A DNA stretch of 64,000 nt from contig CBDAOU010000002.1 of the NCBI GenBank assembly GCA_965198185.1, forward strand, positions 1,674,001 through 1,738,000. The letters are read 5' to 3'. Positions 51,193-61,367 of the stretch are shown in pieces (position 1 is the first letter of the stretch; each line of letters begins with the position of its first letter). The position numbers and the translations under genes were made by a program. Below the pieces are notes generated by a model. It was not told where the DNA came from and did no database searches. It saw only the letters and a program-made list of their open reading frames with translations. This DNA comes from JAJECS01 sp965198185 (lineage in GTDB: Bacteria; Chloroflexota; UBA11872).

Positions 51193-54100
51193 TCAATCCA
51201 CCGTCTGATATAGCGCATTGATTGCTAACAAATCCAAAGGATAGGGTGCGCAGCGTGGATAGTTGCCCGTATTGGTGTAAATCATAACTGTATTACCGTC
51301 CATCTCTTCTGGCGGGTGCCCAGGATTCTCGCCCGTCCGAGGCCCGTCAGTGTTGCCGCGAGAAATCCCGAGAGCGTGCCCAATTTCGTGGATAAATGCC
51401 GAGTATACCGCGCCGGCGCTACCGCATGTATTCATAACGTCATCTGACGTGGGGACCGCTAACGACGCATTTTTGAACTGACTTCTGCGAATGAAGATAT
51501 CGGTCGAGTAACGCTTATTGATAGGAATGACTCCAAGAATCGAGTCGCTTATCTCTTCGGAGAATGTGCACATCAATGCAACGCCTTCTCCCGACCCAAT
51601 ATCCAGCTTAAAAACACCATCAGGTTTGTAGTACCAGCACGACGCAGGCACTCCCAGATCGCTCGCCATCTGGGGAAATACACCTACATCTATAAGGTCC
51701 TCAAAGTTTCCATCAACATCGTCAAACATCAGAACTTCACTTTTCTCAAGATCAGCAGTGTTTGCAGCCGACGTAAGCAGCCTCAACCGCCACGCGATAT
51801 CACTGTTTTCCTCGCGAATACGTCTCACGAACGCCTCAATCAGTTCCATTTTTTCCATTTTTTCCTGATCCGTAAGCCCGCTCCCCAAGTTTGGCATTTC
51901 TGTCGCGATGATCTCCAACCAGCGCTGTGCGATTAAATCGTAGTTGGCGCACGGGCCACTCTCGCGGGCAATCGTAATGAAATCGCCAGTCAACGCCGAT
52001 TGCCACTGACCAAATGCATGGTCAATCAGAGTTTCCCAGTCCTTCTTACGCAGGCGTGTCTCGTTGCTAAATGTGTCGGTGCAGATGCGGTACGTAAAGG
52101 TGTTGTCATTGAGAAAAGCCGTCACCGGCATATTGGCAATCCAGCTCCCGTCTGCCGCTTGACTCGTCGATGGCCAAACGTAGACATCTCGGGCGGAAAA
52201 GACGTCAATGTCGTTAGCAGGTCCACTATTACGCTTCACGAGCTGAACGGCATGTACCTCGTGCAGATCCAAACCACCTATCGTTGCCGGGCTGGATACA
52301 TTGTTTCGCGGCTCTTCGAATCCATTGAAGTCATTGGGGTCCCAGTCTGGAGCGGTATGGTCACCAGAAGCCTTGCGATAGCGCAATTGGTAGAATCCGC
52401 TCGAATAGACATTGCCAAGGACGCTATTTATTGTGGTCCAACTGAATTCTGCCTTCCCTGTTCCAGTATCGCTACTATCGCCATTGGCTCGCGTGATCGG
52501 CGTGTCGATGATGATGATGTTGCGGCTGGGTGCACTTGGAGCAAAGGCATTTGCCATGGCCGTGACCTGGAGCGTATACGCGTCGTTATCCGCTAGCCCC
52601 TTGGCGCCTCCGTCGGTGGTGATCGCGTCAAGATCTATGTCGCACTTGGGATCTGATCCATCATTAGGTTGGTCCACTATATGACTTGGCGAGTCCGGTG
52701 GAGGTTTTATGCAGGCCGTATCGAGCCAAGCCGTCTCGCCGAACACTTTCACCTCTACGACATAGCCCGTGGCGTTCGTGACCGCGTCCCAGCTCACGCG
52801 CGCCATGCGCCGGGGCAACGGCACCACGTCCAAGTTCTCAGGCGTCGGCAGCGGGGTTCCCGACGGCGTGCCCGGCTGTATATCGGACCATGAGCCGCAC
52901 TGGAAGTCGCGGAAGTCGGAAGGTGTGGTTGTTATGGCGGTGTTGCAGGCGCGCACCTGCACCTGATAGGGAGTGCCGACAGTCAGCCCGCCTATTTCGA
53001 CAGTAAACGTGTCACTGTCGATCTCGTTGCTGGGATTCGACCATGACGCGGCGGTTTCTGCCTTATGCTGCACCTCATAGAGGGTGATCGCCGAGACGCA
53101 GGTGGGTGGGTCCCAGGTCACGCGGAGCTCCCCGCTGCCGGCGACCGTAACGTCTCCCGCCTCTAAGACCGCCTGCCCCGGTACCGTTGTCGTCCCCGGC
53201 ACGCCGCAGACCGGAGCCACCCAGTCGCCGCAGGGGTCGTCAGTGTTGTCGTTGCAGGCCTGGACACGCACGTCATACTCCGTGCCATCGATGAGTCCAG
53301 AAAAGGTGTGCTGCGTAGTGTTGGCCGGGATGTCCGGGACACTTGTCCAGGTGCCAGTGGAATTCTGCCTGTATTCCAGCTTGTAGACTATCGGCCGCGT
53401 GCTGCCAGGATCCGCGGCGGTCCACTCGACATCCAAGGTGCCCCCACCAAAGCCCGTGAACCACAGCCTGTCCACCGGCCCCGGTGGGGGATCCACGATC
53501 TTTTCTGGCTCTTGCGTCGTAAACTGATATGGGTTGTCTAGGCTGTTCCAGGGCGAGCAGCTGTCCTGGCCGTTGCAGGACTGGATGATCACCTCATAGG
53601 TCGTGTTTTCTGTCAGCCCGGTCATCGTGTAGCGCCGCGCACGCGGGCCGGGCGTGGCCTGGGCGTGGGTCGGCCAGGGATCGCCAATCTCCCGCCACCG
53701 GATGCCGAAGCGCGTGAGATCCACGCCCCCGGTGTCGGCCTCGGGGCTCCACTTGACTCGCGCGGAGGTGCTCGTCCTGTCAACCACGCTGATCGAATGC
53801 GGCTTTAACGGGACGCCCACCTTCTTGGGCGGTTCGGTCCAATACCCGCAGCTGTCCACGCCGTTGCAGGCGTGGATGCGGAAGTTGTACCTCGCGCCGC
53901 GCTCCATCCCCGTCTTGGTGTATTCCGATGGCGTGGGCGGGGGGCCAACCAATTGCACGTCGTCAGGTCCCCACCCCGGCTCCTGTATCCCCTCCTTCCA
54001 GAACTTCAGCCCGAAGCCCGTCAGCGGCATCCCCGGTATCCCCCCGTCGCTCGGCTGGCCCCACCGCACGCTAACCGAGGTCGCCGTCCTGTCGAAGAAT

Positions 54101-54195
54101 TCGATGCTCGGCACGATCCCGGGGGTGCCCGCCTTCGCCTGCCGCGTCCCCGGCGGCGGCGTCCGAACTCTCGTCCCATCTGCCTGAATCAGCAT
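51193..54195 (-). CDS. FN3-metzincin metalloprotease (cassette 3), main segment
   Basis: This 1000-codon frame carries five to six FN3 domains (WGQPSDGGIPGMPLTGFGLK, ARVKWSPEADTGGVDLTRFG, ENTTYEVIIQSCNGQDSC). A C-terminal metallopeptidase-like domain begins near residue 690 (NTFTYRICTDTFSNETRLRK). The zinc motif is HEIGHALGISRG (His936). Where metzincins have the third ligand (HExxHxxGxxH/D) an Arg is found, unlike the sibling at 58452, so catalysis is uncertain. The end (PYPLDLLAINALYQ) matches the final helix of matrixin-type enzymes. The signal peptide and first domain lie upstream in broken frames (54196-54674). It is the first gene of cassette 3 and is likely secreted. Confidence 0.75.
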   Translation of the reverse strand: MLIQADGTRVRTPPPGTRQAKAGTPGIVPSIEFFDRTATSVSVRWGQPSDGGIPGMPLTGFGLKFWKEGIQEPGWGPDDVQLVGPPPTPSEYTKTGMERGARYNFRIHACNGVDSCGYWTEPPKKVGVPLKPHSISVVDRTSTSARVKWSPEADTGGVDLTRFGIRWREIGDPWPTHAQATPGPRARRYTMTGLTENTTYEVIIQSCNGQDSCSPWNSLDNPYQFTTQEPEKIVDPPPGPVDRLWFTGFGGGTLDVEWTAADPGSTRPIVYKLEYRQNSTGTWTSVPDIPANTTQHTFSGLIDGTEYDVRVQACNDNTDDPCGDWVAPVCGVPGTTTVPGQAVLEAGDVTVAGSGELRVTWDPPTCVSAITLYEVQHKAETAASWSNPSNEIDSDTFTVEIGGLTVGTPYQVQVRACNTAITTTPSDFRDFQCGSWSDIQPGTPSGTPLPTPENLDVVPLPRRMARVSWDAVTNATGYVVEVKVFGETAWLDTACIKPPPDSPSHIVDQPNDGSDPKCDIDLDAITTDGGAKGLADNDAYTLQVTAMANAFAPSAPSRNIIIIDTPITRANGDSSDTGTGKAEFSWTTINSVLGNVYSSGFYQLRYRKASGDHTAPDWDPNDFNGFEEPRNNVSSPATIGGLDLHEVHAVQLVKRNSGPANDIDVFSARDVYVWPSTSQAADGSWIANMPVTAFLNDNTFTYRICTDTFSNETRLRKKDWETLIDHAFGQWQSALTGDFITIARESGPCANYDLIAQRWLEIIATEMPNLGSGLTDQEKMEKMELIEAFVRRIREENSDIAWRLRLLTSAANTADLEKSEVLMFDDVDGNFEDLIDVGVFPQMASDLGVPASCWYYKPDGVFKLDIGSGEGVALMCTFSEEISDSILGVIPINKRYSTDIFIRRSQFKNASLAVPTSDDVMNTCGSAGAVYSAFIHEIGHALGISRGNTDGPRTGENPGHPPEEMDGNTVMIYTNTGNYPRCAPYPLDLLAINALYQTVD

Positions 54196-54674
54196 CGTCG
54201 GGCAGCTCCTCCACCGTCAGGACTGCCGGCTGATCGAGGCCTCGCTTTCGCTCGCCCCCGCCAGCCGCACCTCCGCCGTCACCGTCGCCTCGCCCACCGC
54301 GCAGGCGTACACGCGCGAAGCTGAGCTCGTGGCTCCTCCACCCCCGTCACCGTCGCCTTCTGCGTCGCCGTGCCGCAGCCGCCGATCCCCACGCGTCGCT
54401 GTCGCTCGACACGACGACCTGGTATTCCTCGGTCGCCGTGAGATTGGTCAGCTCCACCATCGAAGCCGTCCACGGTCAGGTGCGTGGGATAGTCGCTCAG
54501 GTCGTCGAGGCTGATCCCGACCCCATTGCTCTCCGCCTCCTGCGCCCACAGCGGGGTCTCGCCGCCGAAGATCGCGACGCTCAGCAGGCCCAGCGCCGCC
54601 AGCGCCGCCGCGAGCACCCGCAGCAGCCGCCACCGCCGCCGCACCCCGACCATGACCATCGGTAGCGCGCTCAT
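54196..54674 (-). pseudogene. 5' end of cassette-3 metalloprotease, broken frames
   Basis: The first 60 codons are identical to the start of the gene at 61367 (LRVLAAALAALGLLSVAIFG, then WAQEAESNGVGISLDDLSDY). After GFD several small indels scatter the rest over three frames. Examples are CTCCACCATCGAAG against CTCCACATCGAAG, and CACGCGTCGCTG against CACGCGGACGCTG in the intact sister. The main frame resumes by 54195. As written, the signal peptide is not joined to the protease, so the gene may be inactive unless the indels are errors. Confidence 0.7.
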
Positions 54675-55067
54675 GACACTCCACCGGTAGGCAGGCTCTG
54701 GAGCGGCCGGTCGCTACATCTCGGGACGTAGGCGGCTGGTAGCCGCAGCGTCCAGCGCGCCTGCCAGCAGGCGTCGGCGATGACCGCGGCCAGGGACCGC
54801 ATGGGGCGCCAGCGATTCGCCGCGCCGCGGGCGGTGGATATGGAAAATGTACGCGCGTCGCATGGCGTCGGCCGTCGTAGGTCGTGGGGCGCAGCCCATC
54901 TCCGCCGACTCTCCGCGTCCAAGCTGGCGCTGCCTCGACCGGACATTGGCTGACTGCCCCTCACGATGGCCGTCCCAGATCCTCCACGCCGCACGCGTGG
55001 TCTCGCATACCCACGACTTAGGGTACATACGCACTGAGTCCACCGGTGATCTTATACCTCAGTGCTT

Positions 55068-55095
55068 GGTATATTCATACCTACGAAAGGCTCAA
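55068..55095 (-). promoter_or_regulatory. Predicted promoter of cassette 3
   Basis: On the minus strand TTGAGC (-35, 55090-55095) and TATACC (-10, 55068-55073) are 16 bp apart, upstream of the metalloprotease start at 54674. The sister copy has TATACT. A 24-bp direct repeat (ACCTACGA.AG.CTCAA.ACTAA, two units, 55080-55130) overlaps the -35 and could be an operator. The remaining 54675-55060 stretch has no gene. Confidence 0.45.
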
Positions 55096-55238
55096 TACTA
55101 AGACCTACGATAGACTCAACACTAAAAGTACATCACGCCCACACATCTACGTCAAGTCGCGGTCGGTGACCGTGAGCGGTGGTGGCTTCAGGCTTTCAGC
55201 AGCCGTGGACAGCGTCGCAACTCCGGCAAGTTCGTCGG

Positions 55239-56197
55239 CTAGCCCAGCTCCGCCGCCACCACGATGTCCTGCAGCGACGCCTCGTAGTCCCCCCGCGTCT
55301 GCAACGCGTCGGTCGCCGTACGTCCCCGCCTCGTGCTCTCGCCGGTACAGCTCGTACGACGCCGCCTCGCCCATCGCTGGTCGTACGCCACCGTCACCGT
55401 CCCGGCGTCGTCCCCGTGCCCAGCAGGTAGTTGCTCACCGCGTAGTCCGCGAAGCACGTCAGGAACAGGTAGTCCTCCGACAGCCCGCCCCGCGCGATCG
55501 CCCGGAAGTTCGACTTCGCCGTCTCCCGGTACTCGGGGTTGAGCGTGTTCAGGGTTGCCGCAAACACCGCCTCCAAATAGGCGACGCTTGGAATCGCCTC
55601 GTCCGCCGCCAGCTGCAACCAGTACCGAATCGCGCCCTCCCGCTGCGCCGCCGTGCGCGCGATCCCCCGCCGCCCGCAGCGCACCGTGTCCGCCCCCGCC
55701 GTTCCCCGCACCGCCAGGTGCACCGGCGAGACGCCCGCCGCATACAACCCCTGCTCCAGCAACTCCTCGACCGTCAGGACATCGTGCACGGCGAACGCCG
55801 CGGCGGTCCCGCGGCGCGGTCCACGCTGGCTAACTACGCTTTCGACGCGCGGCGCACCGTTGGTGGGTGCTTGCGCGGCACGGTTGGCGGAAGCGCTTGG
55901 CGCGCTTGCGCCGGCATCGTCTCCGTGGGTTTGGACCTCAGTCGCAGGCTCATCGACGCGGGTATTGCCGTGCTCTCCAAAGGGCGACGACTCAATGCTC
56001 GACGGCGCGGGCTGGGCGCCATCGGTTGCCGGTCCGCTCACGCAGCCCGATATTGCAGCGCATGCCAGCACGATCGCCAGCACGAATGGCGCCCACCGAC
56101 CGGCGACCGCGGTGCCCGTCCTAGCGTGGGTCGGCGGGACTCGGCCACCCACAGGTGCCAAGCCATTCGTCTGGCAGTTCATTCCTGCCTCTTGCAA
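55239..56197 (-). CDS. Truncated domain-A lipoprotein (cassette 2)
   Basis: ATG 56197 begins a lipoprotein (lipobox AISGC, Cys52) with a disordered linker and domain A: LTVEELLEQGLYAAGVSPVH, AGADTVRCGRRGIARTAAQR, ETAKSNFRAIARGGLSEDYL and FLTCFADYAVSNYLLGTGTT. The first frame runs to a stop at 55394. Small indels near 55390 then move the domain to another frame (DALQTRGDYEASLQDIVVAA) that ends at 55239. It lacks the last third of domain A present in the gene at 48649, stopping at VVAAELG exactly like the copy at 61932. Its start overlaps the end of the TolB-LRR gene by 19 nt, so the two are coupled. The function of domain A is unknown. Confidence 0.7.
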
Positions 56198-58455
56198 AAC
56201 TTGAAGCCCTTGAGGCGAAAGAATTCATAATCCGACACCAACATGTTTGGAAGGCATCCGGTGAATTCATTCTCGGAGAGATACACATCCTTCAAGTTGC
56301 GGAGTTGCGCGATCTCCTCGGGGATTTGACCGGAGAGGCGATTGATGGACACGGCCAGAACCTGCAAGTTCGCAAGCTGCGCCAGCATCCCCGGGATTTG
56401 GCCAGAGAGGTAATTGTTGGACACGTCCAGAACCTCCAAGTTCGCAAGCTGCGCCAGCGTCCTCGGGATTTGGCCAGAGAGGTGATTGTTGGACAAGATC
56501 AGAACCTCCAAGTTCGCAAGCTGCGCCAGCGTCCTCGGGATTTGGCCAGAGAGAAAATTGTTGCTCACGTTCAGAATCTCCAGGTTGGAAAGCTGCGCCA
56601 GAGACTCGGGGATTTCCCCCGTCAATAAATTCAATTGAAGTTCCAACCTCGTCAGGTTGGTGAGGTTGCCCAGTTCCGACGGAATTGGGCCGTGGAGGTA
56701 ATTCCCAGCCAACCAAATAGAACTAAGCTCCGAGAGTTCCCCCAGCTCTGCTGGCAAGACCCCCGACAATCCCGGTTGTGGAAAGTGCAGTTTGGTGACG
56801 CGGGGCGGCGATCCGTAGACCCACACGCCGTCCCACTCGTCGATGGGCCGGTCGGTGGTCCAATTCAGCTCAATGGAGCCGGCAAGACGATCGCGCAGCG
56901 CCAGCAAAACCTCGCAGTCACTGACCAGTCCGGGGTTGACGGCCGGGTCGGGCACGGCTGCACCGGTCGTACAACCGGCAACGTCAGTCGAGTCCGGCGA
57001 CCGCCGCACGCGGGCACCACGAAATGTGCCGTCCCAGTTGTCGAGCACCATGGGCCGCACGTCGCTACCATCCGGCGCCATGGTGTAAAGCACCACGCCT
57101 ACCATGTCTATGTAAATCGATGGCGAATTGATTTGATCCGGGTCGGGATCTGCCATTTCGAGCCTGCCGACGGCGAGTCGCGATCCATCCGGTGACCAAC
57201 TCGCGGTATACGCCCCCACTGCCAGTGGCGACCGCCCCACCGGCGTCCCATGGACGTCGACCACGCAGACATGCCGGCCGCAGGCATACGCAATGTGCTC
57301 GCCGCTCGGCGACCACTCCACCATCCGGATCCCTCCCGACAGGGTGGGCAGGCGATGATCATAGGGTGGAGACCAAACGCCCAACTCCTCAATCGTGGTC
57401 ACGCGCTCGAGGTCGGACCCGTCCGCCGCGATGGTATAGAGCGCGGCGACACCACTGTCCCAATCACGCCTCGCGAACGCCAGGCGCTCACCGTCCGGCG
57501 ACCACGACGGCGCACTTGACGTCTGCGTCAGCACCATGGGGGCGCCGCCATCCGCTCCGACGACGACCATGGTCAGCGGTCCGCCCTTATATGGCGTCGC
57601 CGCACCTACCACCGCGATCCGAGTTCCGTCAGGCGACCACTGGGGCGTCACGAGCCATACTTTGTCCAGGCCCGTCTCGTGTTCCAGGCGGCTGGATCCA
57701 TCCGGGGCCATCGAATACAGGCCGTCGTCCAGGCCGTCGTCGAGAAATGCAATGCGCGAACCGTCGGGCGACCACGACGGAAAGTACCCACCTTCTCGAT
57801 TGAAGGTCACTTGTCGACGATCGTCGCCCGCGAGGCTTCTTGTAGCTATCTCGGGTATGAATTCATCGATCTCGTTGCCCGTCGATTCCGGATATCCGAA
57901 TTCACAACTGATATACACGAGTCTCGGCTCGGCGGTCGAGATGTCAAAGTGCGTCCCTGTTCCTTGCCCGCGGTACCCCACCAACCAGTCCGCCAATGGC
58001 GGCCGTGCGTCGGCCACCATCCGCAACTTCGTGCCATCTGGAGCGACGCCGTAGATCCTGCCGGATACGTTAAAGACGATCTGACCGCCATCAGAGATCC
58101 ATTGAACTTGTTCCACTATGAGCCGCTCCGCTGCCCTATAGGAGCTCCAGCATGGGAACACAGTGTTGTGCGTGGTTCTGATAGGTGTAGGAGTGCCCGA
58201 CGGTGTAGGAGTGCCCGACGGTGTAGGAGTACCCAACGGTGTGGGTGTGCCCGTCGGTGCGGGAGTGACCGTGAGTCTATCGCCCACCTCGGAACTCCTC
58301 TCGGAGGTCCCAATCGCCTCCGCCGGCACCACGGCCCGATCGGGACCGCAGGCCGCCACATATCCCAACACCGCGACGCCTACCAACACGCTTCTCCCGA
58401 TCGCGCCTGACGCCATCTTAACGTCCATTAGCAGATTAACAAGATGGCGCATCAC
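56179..58455 (-). CDS. TolB-type propeller + LRR lipoprotein (cassette 2)
   Basis: This 758-residue lipoprotein has a lipobox (LGYVAAC, Cys36) and a Thr/Pro-rich linker made of repeated GTPTPS units (18-bp DNA repeats, about 58190-58260). A TolB-like propeller follows (ARPPLADWLVGYRGQ, PSWSPDGSRIAFLDDG, PQWSPDGTRIAVVGA), then an LRR cap (CEVLLALRDRLAG, PIDEWDGVWVYGSPPRV) and about eight LRRs (LEVLILSNNHLSGQIPRTLA). Four LRRs are near-identical 72-bp repeats (56380-56600). The start overlaps the metalloprotease stop as ATGA, and the end overlaps the domain-A gene by 19 nt: a tight three-gene operon. It is a likely outer-face recognition protein. Confidence 0.83.
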   Translation of the reverse strand: MMRHLVNLLMDVKMASGAIGRSVLVGVAVLGYVAACGPDRAVVPAEAIGTSERSSEVGDRLTVTPAPTGTPTPLGTPTPSGTPTPSGTPTPIRTTHNTVFPCWSSYRAAERLIVEQVQWISDGGQIVFNVSGRIYGVAPDGTKLRMVADARPPLADWLVGYRGQGTGTHFDISTAEPRLVYISCEFGYPESTGNEIDEFIPEIATRSLAGDDRRQVTFNREGGYFPSWSPDGSRIAFLDDGLDDGLYSMAPDGSSRLEHETGLDKVWLVTPQWSPDGTRIAVVGAATPYKGGPLTMVVVGADGGAPMVLTQTSSAPSWSPDGERLAFARRDWDSGVAALYTIAADGSDLERVTTIEELGVWSPPYDHRLPTLSGGIRMVEWSPSGEHIAYACGRHVCVVDVHGTPVGRSPLAVGAYTASWSPDGSRLAVGRLEMADPDPDQINSPSIYIDMVGVVLYTMAPDGSDVRPMVLDNWDGTFRGARVRRSPDSTDVAGCTTGAAVPDPAVNPGLVSDCEVLLALRDRLAGSIELNWTTDRPIDEWDGVWVYGSPPRVTKLHFPQPGLSGVLPAELGELSELSSIWLAGNYLHGPIPSELGNLTNLTRLELQLNLLTGEIPESLAQLSNLEILNVSNNFLSGQIPRTLAQLANLEVLILSNNHLSGQIPRTLAQLANLEVLDVSNNYLSGQIPGMLAQLANLQVLAVSINRLSGQIPEEIAQLRNLKDVYLSENEFTGCLPNMLVSDYEFFRLKGFKFCKRQE

Positions 58456-61367
58456 GGTAAGCTATGCTGGTAAAGTGCATAGATTGCCACCAGGTCAAGC
58501 GGATATGGTGCGCAGTTCGGCTGGGCGCTTGCCATGACCGCCATATCCTTTAACCGGACTTCATGACCATCACCAATCCCGAGCGCGTGACCAAATTCAT
58601 GCAGGACTCCGCCGTAGGCGCTAATCAGTTCAGTCACGCAAGGATGCAAGACCGGATTAGCCGGTGCTACCTCCAAGGATTTGACGTTCGGCGGCTCCGA
58701 GTAAGCATAGCGATATATCACGATATCAGTCGTCTTACCTGGTTTACCATCAGCGCGAGAATCAGTAACTGCACACATAAGCGCCCTGTTCTCACCGGAA
58801 ACACCGCGTTGAGCCGGATCCCAGCACTCCGAATATCCAATGAGCCGTCCGATCTGCTTAAAGGAGACTTCAGCCGCCACTTTGGCCGACGGAGTATCCG
58901 GCTGATCATCAAACAATATAATCTCGCTGGCATTCCTATCCATCTTGCGTGTTTCTATAGCCAGATTTCGTGATATAGCCAGAGCCGCCGCTTCATCCAG
59001 ATCATTAGGCAAAACAACGAGCTGATACCTAGCCATTCCAAGAAAGGCTTTGATATGGGTGGTCAATTTATCCTTATCAATACTTGGAAGAGCATTCTTC
59101 GCCCGAGCAATCTCCTTCACCACGTCGCCGATTACGACAGAATACTCTGTACAGTCACCTGCTTCCTCTTCTGCGTGTACAAGGTTATTCGTTGCCGCCT
59201 CCCACTTATCGGCCACATCCTTGATCAACGCTAACCACTGCATCTTTCTGATGTCTCCTTCAATATCAAATGTTTCCTCGCACACACGATAGTGATACGT
59301 ATTGTCAGGAGGCAATGTCTGTTGAACTGGAAGTCCAGCCACTCGCTGCCCACCCCGTGCGGCCTCGTCCCACGACCAAACATAGGATTCTTCGGCCGAA
59401 AAGACACTCGGTTTACCATCCTTCACATAGATCAACTGAACGCCATAAAGCTTGCCGTGATCCAAAGGCTGGATGGTGTTGTCGTTGGCGATCTCGGTTT
59501 TGGCCGCATCATACGACCCCGGTACCCACTTGTCGCTGTCATGATTCCCCTGCGCCCGCCGATATCTAAAGAAGGTGTCTCCACCGGAGTAGTTATCTCC
59601 TGAGAGCAACACGGGAACTGATTTCCACGTAAGTTCAACTTGCCCTTGAGGCTCTGGGCCTCCAGGACTCTGTGATGGAATGTGACCATTGGCTACCGTG
59701 ATGATATTATCTACCACGATAACCTCGGAGGCTGGTGAATCTTGGGCTCTGCCAGCCTTAGCGACTACTCGCAGGCTGAATGCCGGGGAATCCTTGACGC
59801 CATATGATCTTGTGTTTGTTCGAAGTATGTTATTAAGGATAATGGTGTAGCAGTTGTCCGGCTCAGTGGTACTGCCTGAAGTGCCCGGAGGATGACTTGG
59901 GGATTGCCAATCAGTCCACCTCGGACCTGTAATGGGATCTACAATGCGTCGACGCGCCTCAATAACATAACCTTCTGCATACTGCACGTTTGCCCACGTG
60001 AGTAGGGCCTTTCGGTTAAGCATTGGCTCGACGGCCAGATTTGTTGGTGTGTCAAGCACGGTGCCCGATGGGGGAGCAGGCGCGCCTGGCACGCTACCAG
60101 GTGCCAGCTCGCACGCTGGTGAGACGGAAGGAGGCTGGGGATTGACCGGCATCGGCGGTGCGGCGGTCGGTGCGGCGGTAGGTTCAAAAGGAGGTTGGGG
60201 GTCGTGTGTCAGGCTCCCGAATTCAAGTGGCTCGGTCCACGGCGAGCAGCTGTCCCTGGCGTTGCAGGACTGGAGGCTGACTTGATAGGTCGTGTTGGCT
60301 GTCAGCGGGCTCATGGTGTAGCGCCGGTCGCCGTGGGGGACATTCGGCGCTTGGGGCTGCGTCGGCCAGCTCGTGCCCTTGACCCGCCACCGGATACCGA
60401 AGCCCGTGAGATCCACGCCCCCGGTGTCGGCCTCAGGGCTCCACTTGACCCGCGCCGAGATTCTCGTCCTGTCGACCACGCTGATCGTATGCGGCTTTTT
60501 CGGGACGCCCACTTTCTTGGGCGGGTTGGTCCAATACCCGCAGTTGTCCTCCCCGTTGCAGGCGTGGATGCGGAAGTTGTACCTCGCGCCGCGCTCCATC
60601 CCCGTCTTGGTGTATTCCGATGGCGTGGGCGGGGGGCCAACCAATTGCACGTCGTCAGGTCCCCACCCCGGCTCCTGTATCCCCTCCTTCCAGAACTTCA
60701 GCCCGAAGCCCGTCAGCGGCCTCCCCGGTATCCCCCCGTCGCTCGGCTGGCCCCACCGCACGCGCACCGAGGTCGCCGTCCTGTCGAAGAATTCGATGTT
60801 CGGCACGATCCCGGGGGTGCCAACCTTCGGCACGGCCTGCCGCGTCCCCCGCGTCGTCGTCCGAATCCTCTCCCCCGAGGGCCCAATCACAATCTCGGGC
60901 AGCGCCTCCACCTGCAACTGCTGGCTCACCGACGCCTCCGCGCTGGCCGCTCCCGTCCGCCGCACCTCCGCCGTCACCGTCGCCTCGCCCACCGCACAGG
61001 CGTACACCGCAAAGCGGAGCTCCCGCTCCGCCACCCCCGTCACCGTCGCCGTCTGTGTCGCCGTGCCGCAGCCGCCGATCCCCACGCGGACGCTGTCGCT
61101 CGACACAACGACCTGGTATTCCTCGGTCGCGGTGAGATTGGACAGCTCCACATCGAAGCCGTCGACGGTCAGGTGCGTGGGATAGTCGCTCAGGTCGTCG
61201 AGGCTGATCCCGACCCCATTGCTCTCCGCCTCCTGCGCCCACAGCGGGGTCTCGCCGCCGAAGATCGCGACGCTCAGCAGGCCGAGCGCCGCCAGCGCCG
61301 CCGCGAGCACCCGCAGCAGCCGCCACCGCCGCCGCACCCCGACCATGACCATCGGTAGCGCGCTCAT
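58452..61367 (-). CDS. FN3-metzincin metalloprotease (cassette 2), intact
   Basis: This intact 971-residue secreted protease has a signal peptide (VLAAALAALGLLSVAIFG... cleavage near AQ-EAE, residue 45), a beta-domain (residues about 46-140) and two to three matrixin-style FN3 domains (SVRVRWGQPSDGGIPGRPLT, RYNFRIHACNGEDNCGYW). A Pro-rich linker, another FN3-like region and a C-terminal metallopeptidase domain follow. The zinc motif HEFGHALGIGDGHE (His923) fits HExxHxxGxxD, as in snapalysin-type metzincins, with a possible Met-turn in DMAVMAS and the terminal PYPLDLVAIYALYQ helix. It begins cassette 2, with a predicted promoter at 61761-61788. It probably degrades external protein, or modifies the partner proteins encoded downstream. 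Confidence 0.82.
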   Translation of the reverse strand: MSALPMVMVGVRRRWRLLRVLAAALAALGLLSVAIFGGETPLWAQEAESNGVGISLDDLSDYPTHLTVDGFDVELSNLTATEEYQVVVSSDSVRVGIGGCGTATQTATVTGVAERELRFAVYACAVGEATVTAEVRRTGAASAEASVSQQLQVEALPEIVIGPSGERIRTTTRGTRQAVPKVGTPGIVPNIEFFDRTATSVRVRWGQPSDGGIPGRPLTGFGLKFWKEGIQEPGWGPDDVQLVGPPPTPSEYTKTGMERGARYNFRIHACNGEDNCGYWTNPPKKVGVPKKPHTISVVDRTRISARVKWSPEADTGGVDLTGFGIRWRVKGTSWPTQPQAPNVPHGDRRYTMSPLTANTTYQVSLQSCNARDSCSPWTEPLEFGSLTHDPQPPFEPTAAPTAAPPMPVNPQPPSVSPACELAPGSVPGAPAPPSGTVLDTPTNLAVEPMLNRKALLTWANVQYAEGYVIEARRRIVDPITGPRWTDWQSPSHPPGTSGSTTEPDNCYTIILNNILRTNTRSYGVKDSPAFSLRVVAKAGRAQDSPASEVIVVDNIITVANGHIPSQSPGGPEPQGQVELTWKSVPVLLSGDNYSGGDTFFRYRRAQGNHDSDKWVPGSYDAAKTEIANDNTIQPLDHGKLYGVQLIYVKDGKPSVFSAEESYVWSWDEAARGGQRVAGLPVQQTLPPDNTYHYRVCEETFDIEGDIRKMQWLALIKDVADKWEAATNNLVHAEEEAGDCTEYSVVIGDVVKEIARAKNALPSIDKDKLTTHIKAFLGMARYQLVVLPNDLDEAAALAISRNLAIETRKMDRNASEIILFDDQPDTPSAKVAAEVSFKQIGRLIGYSECWDPAQRGVSGENRALMCAVTDSRADGKPGKTTDIVIYRYAYSEPPNVKSLEVAPANPVLHPCVTELISAYGGVLHEFGHALGIGDGHEVRLKDMAVMASAQPNCAPYPLDLVAIYALYQHSLP

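Larger units (their letters stand above)
53830..55260. repeat. Segmental duplication, copy 1 (about 1.4 kb)
   Basis: Near-identical to 60520-61950 at a constant offset of about 6.69 kb. It covers the 5' part of the metalloprotease gene, the whole 560-bp intergenic region and the truncated end of the domain-A gene. Confidence 0.85.
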
